Shown here piece by piece: positions 7,365 to 14,403 of a stretch of DNA of 14,403 nt (positions are counted from its first letter, which is position 1; every line of letters starts with the position of its first letter). Made by a program: the position numbers and the translations under genes. The notes under the pieces are model-generated. The model searched no databases. It worked only from the letters and a program-made list of their open reading frames with translations, and had not been told where the DNA came from. The stretch comes from an uncultured Collinsella sp. (GTDB lineage: Bacteria; Actinomycetota; Coriobacteriia; Coriobacteriales; Coriobacteriaceae): the NCBI GenBank assembly GCA_934654765.1, contig CAKUGX010000043.1:1-14403 (forward strand), written 5' to 3'.

Positions 7365-7430
7365 CTGACATATGCTAAAAAAGCTTGCGCGGAACCGCAT
7401 ACACGCTATCCTATTACTGACATATGTCAG
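7365..7430. promoter_or_regulatory. Paired CTGACATATG elements, candidate operators
   Basis: CTGACATATG occurs at 7365-7374 and again at 7417-7426. The second copy is part of a perfect 14-bp palindrome, CTGACATATGTCAG (7417-7430), 13 nt before the ATG of the DUF134-NifX gene. The copies are 52 bp apart, close to five helical turns. A weak promoter (TTGCGC at 7385, 16 nt, TATCCT at 7407) lies between them and would start transcription at about the palindrome. The layout suits looping repression or autoregulation by the DUF134 helix-turn-helix protein; this is inference. Confidence 0.5.
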
Positions 7431-7443
7431 ATTTGGAGAGAGT

Positions 7444-8208
7444 ATGGCAGGAAGACGCGAAAAATTACGCCGTGTTGGGATCATCCCCGAATATCGCGGC
7501 TTTACCCCCGACGGCCTTGCCAGCGGAGACGCCATCGAGATGACGGTCGATGAGCTCGAAGTACTGCGCCTGTGCGACCTGGAAGGCCTCAATCAGGAGG
7601 CCGTCGCCCAGCACATGGGCATCGCCCGCGCCACCGTGGCGGCCATCTGCAGCCGCGCACATCGCAAGGTGGCAAACGCGCTGGTCAACGGGCGGGCGCT
7701 CGTCATCGAGGGCGGCAATATCGCGTACTCCCCCATCACCGCAACGACGGCCGCATGGCCAGCAAAGGAGGTCGACACCATGAGGGTGGCAACCACGTAC
7801 GACAACGGCAACATCTTTATGCACTTTGGCCGCAGCGAGCAGTTCAAGATCTACGACATTCAGGATGGCAAGGTACTCAACGAGCAGGTCGTGGGCACCG
7901 ACGGCACCGGTCACGGTGCCCTTGCGGGCCTGCTCGCCAACGGTGGCGTGGACACGCTCATCTGCGGCGGCATCGGCGGTGGCGCCATCAACGCGCTTGC
8001 CCAAGCCGGCATCACGGTGTACGCAGGAGCTCAGGGCAGCTGCGACGCTTGTGTCGAGGCCCTTATCGCCGGAACGCTCGCACAGAACGGCGAGGCCACG
8101 TGCGGCTGCCACGGCCATGACCACGACCACGCCCACGAACATGGCGAGTCCTGCAGCTGCCACGGCCATCACGAGCACGAGGGCCACGAGGGCTGCGGCT
8201 GCCACTAA
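7444..8208 (+). CDS. DUF134 HTH regulator fused to NifX-type domain with Cys/His tail
   Basis: A 254-residue three-part protein. Residues 1-93 are DUF134-like, a small winged/sigma-like helix-turn-helix family, with IPEYRGFTPDG (14-24), MTVDELEVLRLCDLEGLNQ (33-51) and the recognition-helix region MGIARATVAAICSRAHRKVA (58-77). Residues 113-215 match the dinitrogenase iron-molybdenum cofactor-binding domain (NifX/NifB C-terminus): VATTYDNGNIFMHFGRSEQF, GHGALAGLLANGGVDTLICG, GGIGGGAINAL and a CDAC motif at 200-203. Residues 220-254 hold three Cys-x-Cys motifs and 12 histidines, a probable metal-binding tail. The Cys pair I remember near the start of many DUF134 proteins is absent here (LRRVGIIPEYR). 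The ATG at 7444 has GGAGAG 3-5 nt upstream. The likely role is a metal- or Fe-S-responsive regulator, which is inference. No nitrogenase gene is present. Confidence 0.88.
   Translation: MAGRREKLRRVGIIPEYRGFTPDGLASGDAIEMTVDELEVLRLCDLEGLNQEAVAQHMGIARATVAAICSRAHRKVANALVNGRALVIEGGNIAYSPITATTAAWPAKEVDTMRVATTYDNGNIFMHFGRSEQFKIYDIQDGKVLNEQVVGTDGTGHGALAGLLANGGVDTLICGGIGGGAINALAQAGITVYAGAQGSCDACVEALIAGTLAQNGEATCGCHGHDHDHAHEHGESCSCHGHHEHEGHEGCGCH
7764..7782 (+). promoter_or_regulatory. Internal ribosome-binding site and in-frame start
   Basis: AAAGGAGG (7764-7771), 8 nt of spacer and ATG (7780-7782) lie within the DUF134-NifX gene, in frame at codon 113, exactly at the first residue of the NifX-type domain (MRVATTYDNG). 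It is a stronger SD than the gene's own. Translation from here would give a 142-residue free NifX-like protein with the Cys/His tail. Confidence 0.6.
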
Positions 8209-8271
8209 CGGCACTGCACCGCGAGCTCGGGGCGCGACGCTGAACGCAGCCCAACTATCAAAGCCAACAAC

Positions 8272-8303
8272 AAAGGCCACCCGGTAGCTTCCGAGTGGCC
8301 TTT
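8272..8303. terminator. Terminator between convergent ffh and DUF134-NifX genes
   Basis: AAAGGCCAC (8272-8280) pairs with GTGGCCTTT (8295-8303), and an inner CGG/CCG extends the stem around a 6-nt loop. On the minus strand the one mismatch becomes a U-G pair and the stem is followed by TTTGTTGTT, so it serves ffh best, 25 nt past its stop. On the plus strand it has a C/A mismatch but could still end the DUF134-NifX transcript, 63 nt downstream. Confidence 0.7.
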
Positions 8304-8328
8304 GCCATATCAAGCTGGAATTACAGCC

Positions 8329-9804
8329 CTATTTCTTATTGCGCATCTGCGCTTCCATCTGGCGCAGCAGGTCCATATCGGACTTAGGACCACCCGTTCC
8401 CAGGCCGCCCATGCCGCCCAAGCCCATGGCATCCAGACCGGGAATATTGGGCATGCGCATCTTCTTGCCCTTCTTGCCCTTTTTGCCCTTCTTGCCGCCG
8501 GCCTGTGCCTGATTGGCCATCGTGCGCATGCGGCCCATCATCTTGTTCATCTCGCCCCACTGCTTCATAAGGCTATTGACCTCGGTGGGGGTCACACCGG
8601 CGCCCTTGGCGATACGCGCGCGACGCTGGCCGTTGATGATGGAGGGACGCAGACGCTCCTCCTTGGTCATCGACATGATGATGGCCTCGTTCTTGTCGAA
8701 GATGCCCTCGTCCAGGTTACCGCCCATCTGGTTGAGCGCGCGCTGGCCACCGGGGAGCATGCCCAGGATACCCTTCATGCCGCCCATCTTTTTGACGGCT
8801 TTCATCTGGTCGAGCATGTCGTTCATGGTAAAGCCCTCGCGCAGCATGCGCTCGGCAGCCTCGAGCTGTTCGGCATCGGCGGCCTCCTGGGCCTTCTCGA
8901 TGATGCCGACAACGTCGCCCATGCCCAAGATTCGCTTGGCCATGCGATCGGGATAGAACGGCTCAAGCGAATCGGGTTTCTCGCCCATGCTCACAAACTT
9001 GATGGGCTTGCCGGTCACCTGACGCACCGAAAGCGCGCCACCGCCACGGGCGTCACCGTCGAGCTTGGAGATAATCACACCATCAAAGTCGGTGCGCTCA
9101 GCAAACGTCGAGACCACGTTGACGATATCCTGGCCGGTCATGGCGTCGACGACCATCAGCACCTGGTCGGGCTTGACGGCCTTCTTGATGTCGACGGCCT
9201 CCTGCATCATCTGCTCGTCGATCTGCAGGCGGCCGGCGGTATCGACGATGACCACGTCACGCAGGTGGTCGACGGCCTCCTGGATGGCGCCCTTGGCGAT
9301 GTCGACCGGATGCTCGCCGTCACCGCGGAAGACCGGCACGCCGATCTCGCCACCGAGCGTGGCAAGCTGGTCGGCAGCAGCGGGACGGTAGACGTCGCAC
9401 GCGGCGAGCAGCGGCGAGCGGCCCTGCTTCTTGAGCAGGTAGGCAAGCTTTACGGCAGCCGTGGTCTTACCGGAGCCCTGCAGGCCCACGAGCATGATGA
9501 CATTAGGAATGCGGTTGCTAAAAACGAGCTTGCTCTCGGTTGAGCCAAGCATCTCGGTGAGCTCGTCGAGCACGATCTTGACGACGTTTTGCGCCGGCGA
9601 CAGCGACTCCATGACCTCGGCGGTCATGCAGCGCTCCTTGGTCTTAGCAACGAACTCCTTGACGACCTTAAAGTTAACGTCGGCCTCGAGCAGCGCCATG
9701 CGAATGTCGCGCATGGCCGAGGTGATATCGGCCTCGGTCAGCTTACCCTTGCCGCGCAGGCGGTCAAATGTGTCGTTGAGGCGATCGCTCAGAGAATCAA
9801 ACAC
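8329..9804 (-). CDS. ffh: Signal recognition particle protein Ffh
   Basis: GTPase subunit of the signal recognition particle. It binds 4.5S-type RNA and signal sequences of nascent membrane proteins and delivers ribosomes to FtsY. The 491 residues comprise the N domain (1-90), the G domain with GLQGSGKTT (107-115), DTAGRLQ (188-194) and SKLDGDARGG (246-255), and the methionine-rich M domain (about 325-430) with the RNA-binding PSIINGQRRARIAKGAG (387-403). After it comes a lysine run (KKGKKGKKGKK, 438-448) and a Gly/Met-rich tail to residue 491, longer than in E. coli Ffh (453). The start codon is GTG at 9804 with AAGGAG 6 nt upstream. That SD overlaps the ftsY stop codon, implying coupling. 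Confidence 0.97.
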   Translation of the reverse strand: MFDSLSDRLNDTFDRLRGKGKLTEADITSAMRDIRMALLEADVNFKVVKEFVAKTKERCMTAEVMESLSPAQNVVKIVLDELTEMLGSTESKLVFSNRIPNVIMLVGLQGSGKTTAAVKLAYLLKKQGRSPLLAACDVYRPAAADQLATLGGEIGVPVFRGDGEHPVDIAKGAIQEAVDHLRDVVIVDTAGRLQIDEQMMQEAVDIKKAVKPDQVLMVVDAMTGQDIVNVVSTFAERTDFDGVIISKLDGDARGGGALSVRQVTGKPIKFVSMGEKPDSLEPFYPDRMAKRILGMGDVVGIIEKAQEAADAEQLEAAERMLREGFTMNDMLDQMKAVKKMGGMKGILGMLPGGQRALNQMGGNLDEGIFDKNEAIIMSMTKEERLRPSIINGQRRARIAKGAGVTPTEVNSLMKQWGEMNKMMGRMRTMANQAQAGGKKGKKGKKGKKMRMPNIPGLDAMGLGGMGGLGTGGPKSDMDLLRQMEAQMRNKK

Positions 9805-9814
9805 TGGTTACTCC

Positions 9815-10732
9815 TTAATTGGACACGCCCACCAGGGCGCGGCAGAAATCTTTGGCATTGAACTCCTGCAGGTCATCGACCTGCTCGCCCACGCCAATGC
9901 GCAGGATCGGGAGCTTGAGCTTCTCAGCCACGGCCATGGCGATACCGCCTTTTGCCGTGCCGTCGAGCTTGGTCATGATAATACCGTCCAGGCCCAGCGC
10001 CTCGTTAAACTCGAGCGCCTGGTTCAGACCGTTCTGGCCGGTGGCGGCATCGATCACGAGCACGACCGAGACGGGCATGGGGCCGGCGGCCATATTGGCG
10101 GCGCGCTTACGCGTCACGTTGACCACCTTGGCAAGCTCGCGCATGAGTTCGGGGCTTGTGTGCAGACGACCGGCGGTGTCGATCAGCACCAGGTCGCTGC
10201 CGCGCCTGTCGGCCTCATCGAGCACGTCGTAGCACACGCTCGCCGGGTCGGAACCGCGATCACGCTTGATGACGGGGACGCCGGCGCGCTGACCCCACAC
10301 ATCGAGCTGCTCGATGGCGGCGGCGCGGAAGGTATCGGCAGAACCGATCACCACGTTCTTGCCGCGGGCAGCCATGGCGCTCGCAATCTTGCCGACCGTT
10401 GTGGTCTTGCCGGCGCCGTTGATGCCCACAAACAGCACGCAGCTCGGCGTATCGGAAAACGGATCACGCTCAACAGGCACAAAATGGCCCTCGAGCTGCT
10501 CGGCCAGAGCGCGGCGAAGCTGCGGGGCGGTCTTAAGGTTCTTCTTGGCAGCAGCATCGCGCAGGTCATCGGAGACCTGAATAGCGACCTCGGCACCCAT
10601 GTCACCCATGACGAGGGTGTCCTCAAGGTCCTCCCAAAAGTCCTCGTCGACCTCGCCGCCAAAGTAGAAGACCTCGTTGAGGGCCTCGCGGCTGCGCTCA
10701 AGTCCGCGCGAGAGAGCGTCAAAGAATCCCAT
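9815..10732 (-). CDS. ftsY: Signal recognition particle receptor FtsY
   Basis: SRP receptor GTPase that docks the Ffh-ribosome complex at the membrane translocon. The 305 residues hold the N domain (about 1-95) and the G domain with GINGAGKTT (103-111), DTFRAAAIEQL (133-143), DTAGRLHT (185-192), TKLDGTAKGG (254-263) and IGVGEQVDDLQEF (279-291). The long acidic A domain of E. coli FtsY is absent, leaving a short MGFFDALSRGLERSREALNE helix that probably contacts the membrane. The ATG overlaps the smc stop by one base (TAATG), and the ffh start follows 10 nt after its stop, so the three are one operon. Encoding FtsY beside Ffh is functionally coherent. Confidence 0.96.
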   Translation of the reverse strand: MGFFDALSRGLERSREALNEVFYFGGEVDEDFWEDLEDTLVMGDMGAEVAIQVSDDLRDAAAKKNLKTAPQLRRALAEQLEGHFVPVERDPFSDTPSCVLFVGINGAGKTTTVGKIASAMAARGKNVVIGSADTFRAAAIEQLDVWGQRAGVPVIKRDRGSDPASVCYDVLDEADRRGSDLVLIDTAGRLHTSPELMRELAKVVNVTRKRAANMAAGPMPVSVVLVIDAATGQNGLNQALEFNEALGLDGIIMTKLDGTAKGGIAMAVAEKLKLPILRIGVGEQVDDLQEFNAKDFCRALVGVSN

Positions 10733-13700
10733 TATGCATTCACGACCTTTCCGGTTTCGCGATCGAGTTTTTGCGAGACGACGCAGCTGACGCCGTCGGC
10801 TTGCATCGAGACGCCATAGAGAACGTCAGCGTCCTCCATAGTACGGCGCTGATGCGAAATGACCAAGAGCTGTGTATCGGAACGCAGCACATCGAGGGCT
10901 CCGATGAGCTTGGACAGGTTGGCGTCATCAAGCGCCGCCTCGACCTCGTCCAGCACATAGAACGGCACCGTGCGCGTGCGGTACACGGCAAAGAGCAGGG
11001 CGAGCGCCGTCAGACTCTTCTCGCCACCCGACATGAGCATCATCTTGGTAATGCGCTTGCCGCGCGGCTGCGCCACAACCTCAATGCCCGTCTCGGCAGG
11101 ATGCTCGGGATCGGTCATCTCAAGATGAGCCTGGCCACCCGGGAACAGCATGGCGAAGATCTCGCGGAAGTTCGCGTCGACCTTCTCAAACGTCACCAGA
11201 AACGCCTTGCGCATCTTGCGATCAATGGCCACCGTGATCTTGGTGAGCGCCTTGCGCGCGCTCTCCAGATCAGCCAGCTGCTCCTCGATGTAGTCGGCGC
11301 GGCGCTTGAGCTGCTCGTACTCCTCCATGGCAACCTGGTTCACGGGGCCCAGATTGTTGATCTGGCGCACAAGCTGGTTGAGCTCGCGCTCGGCGGCATC
11401 GCGATCGGTGGGCGCCGGCAGCATGAGCGCTTCCTCGAGCACCGTGGTACCGTCGGCGGTAATAGCCTTGATGGCCGCCTCTACCTGCACCTCGAGCTTG
11501 CCGCGCGCAACCTTGAACTCATTTTGCGTCGCCGTGGCGGCATCAACCCGCTCCTTGGCACGGGAGACCCCGGCCTTGGCATCCTCGATGGTCTTCTTGA
11601 GCGAAGCGGAGTCCGCCTCTTCCAGAGAGGCCTGGTCACGCAGGCGCGCTGCCCAATCCGATGCGCGTTCCAACAGGGCAGAATAGCGTTCGTGCATGGG
11701 GTCGACGCGCAGGCGCAGCAGCTCGAGCGAGCGCGAAGCCTGGCGTGTTCCGCGGATACGACGGTCGATGCCCTCAAGACGATGCTCAAGGTCGGGCACG
11801 CGGCCCTTCAGCGAACGCAGGCGCTCGCTCGTCTGGGCCAGGCGCACCTTGGCATCGGCGAGCTTACCGGCGGCCTCGGAATCGTCACGGCGAACGCGAT
11901 CGAGCTCATCGTTGGCCTCGGCAATCTGGAGACCCAGGTCGCTTGCCTGTGCACGCGCCTCGTCACGCGAACGGGTGAGCTCGTCAACGCGCGGGCGCGC
12001 AGCGCGAACGGCCTCGGAGGCCTGCTCGCGGCGCTTGGAGATGCGCACGCGCTCGACCTCGGCATTGTTGGCGCTTTGCTCAAGGCGGCCGATCTCGGAC
12101 AGCAGCGAGCGACGCTCACCCTCAAGGCGGGCAATCTCGCCGGCAGCATCGCCCTCGGCGGCACGGGCCTCCTCGACGGCAACGTTGGCCTCAACAACTT
12201 GGTCCGAAACATGCTCAAAGATAGCAGCCAGATCGGGCTCCAAGCCCTCGAGCTCACGGATGCGGCGCTTGCGCTCCAAGGCACCCGAAGCCTCGCCGGC
12301 ATCGAGCCCCACGCGCACCAAGCCGCCACAGGCAACGCGGGCGCCGTCGGGGGTCACATAGGTCACGCCATCCACAACCGGCGCAGCCAGCGCGGTGGCC
12401 AAATCGTCGACCACGTAATAGCCGCCGAGCAATGCCTCGACGACCGGACCGTAGCCCGCACGCACGGACAGGCGATCAACAAGACGGGTACCGGCGGCAC
12501 CCTCGGCGGCCGCAGAGCCGCTCACGCTGCGCGCCATCAGCAGTGCCTCGCCTGAGGCCTTCTTCTGGTCCAGGGCAGCGCGACCGGCGCGCTCGAGTGC
12601 GGCAGCGTTATCGAACAACAGAGCATCGATATCGCCGGCGAGCAGCTGCTCAACCAGACCCTCGAGCTCACGCGGTGCCTCGAGCACATCGCCCAGACGG
12701 CCCGAAACATCGTCGCCCAGCGCGCCCACCAGACGACTCACGAGCGGTGAGCTGTCTGCCATGCGGGCATCGAGCTTCTTTTGGCTGGCAAGCTCCGAGC
12801 GAACCTCGGACAGCTTGTTGCGCGCCTCGCTCTCGCGGGCTCGCAGGTCCTTGAGGGCAGCGCGTGCCGTCTCGGTGGCCTCGCGCGCATCGCTCTGGGC
12901 CTGACGAGCCGCCTCAAGGGCGCTCTCAAGCTCCTCAGCACGGTCGCGGCGGCTATCAAGCGATGCTGTGACCTCCTCGAGCTGTTCATCGATCTGCTCC
13001 AGGCGCGAGGCATACATGTTGTCCTCGACCTCGGCATTGCTCAGCGAGTCCTTCACCTTGGCGAGCTCGAGCGCGGCGTTATCGGCCACACGCTGGACAT
13101 CACGCTGCTCGCGCGTGAGCTGCGAAATCTGATTGTCAAGCGCAACGCGACGCTCGTGGAGCTCAGCGGCGGCAGGACCAGCGGCGTCAACGTCCTCCTG
13201 GGCCTGCATGTGCGCACCGGTCACTTCCTCAAGCTGGGCGCGCGCATCCTCAAGCTCCTCAACCACGCGACGGCGCTGATGCTCAGAGCTCGAGATCTGG
13301 CCGCGCATATCGGATAGGCGCGACACCATGTTATGGCCCTTTTCCTCGAGCAGGCGCATGTCGGAGTTAATGCGACCGACCACATCTTGCATATGGCGGC
13401 GCTGCTCGCCCAAGTCGCCCACGAACAGGCCCTTTTCCTCGAGCATGACCTGGAGCTTCTCTAGCTCGCGCTCCTTTTCGCCCAAGCGGTACTGCGCGAG
13501 CTCCAGCTCGGCGGCACCCTCCTTAGAGCGGCTCTCCAGATCGTTCCACTGCGACTGCAGCGAACGCAGCTCATCGACGGCCAGCATCTGCGTAAGCTCG
13601 TTCGCGCGCGAGGACAGCTCTTTGTACTTGCGCGCGCGATCGACCTGACGCTCCAGCGGCCGCAACTGGCGGGCGATTTCCTTATTGATGTCGCGGGCAC

Positions 13701-14268
13701 GGGTCAGGTGCTCATCCATCGACTTGATCTTTTTGAGCGCACGCTCCTTGCGGCGCTTGTGCTTGGAGATGCCGGCGGCTTCCTCGATGAGGGCGCGGCG
13801 CTCCTCGGGGCGGCTCTGCAAAATGGCGTCGAGCTTGCCCTGGCTGATGATGGAATGTGTATCCTTGCCCAAACCCGAATCGTGCAGAATATCCTGAATG
13901 TCCATCAGGCGGCACGGGCTCGAGTTGATGAGGTACTCGCTCTCACCCGAGCGGTACATGCGGCGGGTGATGGCAACCTCGTCAAAGTCGACGGGCAACA
14001 TATGGTCCGAGTTGTCGAGCACCAGCGTGACCTCGGCGACTCCCACCGGCTTGCGCGCCGACGAGCCCGAGAAGATGACGTCCTCCATGGCCTGGCCGCG
14101 CAGCTGCTTGGCGCTCTGCTCGCCCAGGACCCACAGGATGGAGTCGGAGATGTTCGATTTTCCCGAGCCGTTGGGACCGACGATAACGGTCAGGCCCGGC
14201 TCAAACGTCATATGGGCGCGGTCGGCAAACGACTTGAACCCTTTGAGCGTGAGGGACTTGAGATACAC
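10732..14268 (-). CDS. smc: Chromosome segregation ATPase Smc
   Basis: Core subunit of the bacterial condensin, a DNA-loop-extruding ABC-type ATPase that organises and separates chromosomes with ScpA/ScpB. The 1178 residues, normal length, contain an N-terminal head with Walker A GPNGSGKSN (31-39), QSAKQLRGQAMEDVIFSGS (51-69) and the Q-loop region ISQGKLDAIL (141-150), the first coiled coil about 170-500, a globular hinge about 508-660 (LGDVLE, YVTPDGARVACGG), the second coiled coil about 665-1010 very rich in E, R, A and L, and the C-terminal head with signature LMSGGEKSL (1078-1086), Walker B FYVLDEVEAALDD (1103-1115) and the ISHQRRTM switch. The start is GTG at 14268 with GAGGA a few bases upstream, just after the rnc stop. 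Confidence 0.97.
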   Translation of the reverse strand: MYLKSLTLKGFKSFADRAHMTFEPGLTVIVGPNGSGKSNISDSILWVLGEQSAKQLRGQAMEDVIFSGSSARKPVGVAEVTLVLDNSDHMLPVDFDEVAITRRMYRSGESEYLINSSPCRLMDIQDILHDSGLGKDTHSIISQGKLDAILQSRPEERRALIEEAAGISKHKRRKERALKKIKSMDEHLTRARDINKEIARQLRPLERQVDRARKYKELSSRANELTQMLAVDELRSLQSQWNDLESRSKEGAAELELAQYRLGEKERELEKLQVMLEEKGLFVGDLGEQRRHMQDVVGRINSDMRLLEEKGHNMVSRLSDMRGQISSSEHQRRRVVEELEDARAQLEEVTGAHMQAQEDVDAAGPAAAELHERRVALDNQISQLTREQRDVQRVADNAALELAKVKDSLSNAEVEDNMYASRLEQIDEQLEEVTASLDSRRDRAEELESALEAARQAQSDAREATETARAALKDLRARESEARNKLSEVRSELASQKKLDARMADSSPLVSRLVGALGDDVSGRLGDVLEAPRELEGLVEQLLAGDIDALLFDNAAALERAGRAALDQKKASGEALLMARSVSGSAAAEGAAGTRLVDRLSVRAGYGPVVEALLGGYYVVDDLATALAAPVVDGVTYVTPDGARVACGGLVRVGLDAGEASGALERKRRIRELEGLEPDLAAIFEHVSDQVVEANVAVEEARAAEGDAAGEIARLEGERRSLLSEIGRLEQSANNAEVERVRISKRREQASEAVRAARPRVDELTRSRDEARAQASDLGLQIAEANDELDRVRRDDSEAAGKLADAKVRLAQTSERLRSLKGRVPDLEHRLEGIDRRIRGTRQASRSLELLRLRVDPMHERYSALLERASDWAARLRDQASLEEADSASLKKTIEDAKAGVSRAKERVDAATATQNEFKVARGKLEVQVEAAIKAITADGTTVLEEALMLPAPTDRDAAERELNQLVRQINNLGPVNQVAMEEYEQLKRRADYIEEQLADLESARKALTKITVAIDRKMRKAFLVTFEKVDANFREIFAMLFPGGQAHLEMTDPEHPAETGIEVVAQPRGKRITKMMLMSGGEKSLTALALLFAVYRTRTVPFYVLDEVEAALDDANLSKLIGALDVLRSDTQLLVISHQRRTMEDADVLYGVSMQADGVSCVVSQKLDRETGKVVNA

Positions 14269-14278
14269 GGTTCCTCGC

Positions 14279-14403
14279 TTAAACAGGCTTCTTGTTGAGA
14301 ATCACGCCGTTGGTGGTGTAACCCATGCGGTCGAGCGCCTCGAGCGCAGCGGCTCCCTCGGCCTCCTTCTTGGAGGAACCGGTGCCGCGGCCCTGGCGAA
14401 TAC
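14279..14403 (-). CDS. rnc: Ribonuclease III, C-terminal end (cut by window edge)
   Basis: Forty residues up to a TAA at 14281-14279, continuing past the right edge. The sequence GRGTGSSKKEAEGAAALEAL matches the end of the double-stranded-RNA-binding domain of RNase III, where the G-x-SKKEAE-x-AAA helix closes the fold; the tail MGYTTNGVILNKKPV follows. RNase III cuts double-stranded RNA in rRNA maturation and mRNA turnover. The stop lies 10 nt before the smc GTG, and the order rnc-smc-ftsY-ffh is common in Gram-positive bacteria, which supports the call. Drosha-like double-strand-binding domains in other proteins are a less likely reading. Confidence 0.85.
   Translation of the reverse strand, partial: IRQGRGTGSSKKEAEGAAALEALDRMGYTTNGVILNKKPV

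Noticed and set aside
7228..7371. N-terminal extension of ThyA from an upstream start at 7371
   Set aside because: AGGAGGG before the ATG at 7227 and normal length support the shorter form; the extension overlaps the control region.
7372..7443. N-terminal extension of the DUF134 protein from an ATG at 7372
   Set aside because: The ATG at 7444 has GGAGAG upstream and matches the family start. The upstream ATG is part of the CTGACATATG element and lacks an SD.
7465..8313. Minus-strand open frame of 282 codons across the DUF134-NifX gene and into the terminator
   Set aside because: Antisense to a gene with clear domains and SD, and it crosses the terminator hairpin.
10771..12555. Open frame of 594 codons opposite smc, and other long frames opposite ffh, ftsY, thyA and trmH
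   Set aside because: Antisense shadows of well-supported genes; composition follows the complementary codons and no motif is seen.

Overview
The window is about 14.4 kb of GC-rich bacterial chromosome. It is mostly housekeeping genes on the minus strand. The gene order rnc-smc-ftsY-ffh, the actinobacterial-looking protein sequences, the anaerobe-type DUF134/NifX regulator and the Firmicutes-like thymidylate synthase next to DHFR suggest a gut Actinomycetota of the class Coriobacteriia (Collinsella-like). That placement is an inference from sequence character; no database search was made.

Region 1-860: the left edge is AT-richer and looks foreign. It holds the 3' tail of an unknown plus-strand gene (3-92) and the C-terminal remnant of a serine-recombinase-like gene (about 213-362). 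The remnant runs antiparallel into the 3' end of a DUF523 gene (292-783, minus). This looks like the end of an old integrated element.

Region 800-4830: ftsH (minus), followed by a strong hairpin terminator, is divergent from a corrinoid adenosyltransferase gene (cobO-type, plus). That gene converges on a MATE efflux pump gene (minus), and the two stop codons lie inside one palindrome.

Region 4826-7227: a SpoU/TrmH-family RNA methyltransferase, then the folate/dTMP pair thyA-folA, transcribed leftward with thyA first and folA translated from a Shine-Dalgarno (SD) site on the thyA stop codon. ThyA makes dTMP and dihydrofolate, which FolA recycles, so the coupling makes metabolic sense.

Region 7228-8330: a divergent control region with two copies of a CTGACATATG element 52 bp apart, one within a perfect 14-bp palindrome. 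It precedes a plus-strand gene fusing a DUF134 helix-turn-helix regulator, a NifX/NifB-type metallocluster-binding domain and a Cys/His-rich tail. A near-perfect internal ribosome-binding site and ATG in the linker suggest that the gene also makes a free NifX-like protein. This is the most unusual locus here.

Region 8329-14403: leftward operon rnc (3' end only)-smc-ftsY-ffh, with 1-nt or about 10-nt junctions, ended by a hairpin shared with the convergent DUF134 gene. Ffh and FtsY are the two SRP-pathway GTPases; Smc is the chromosome condensation ATPase. No tRNA, rRNA, CRISPR or intact insertion sequence was recognised.
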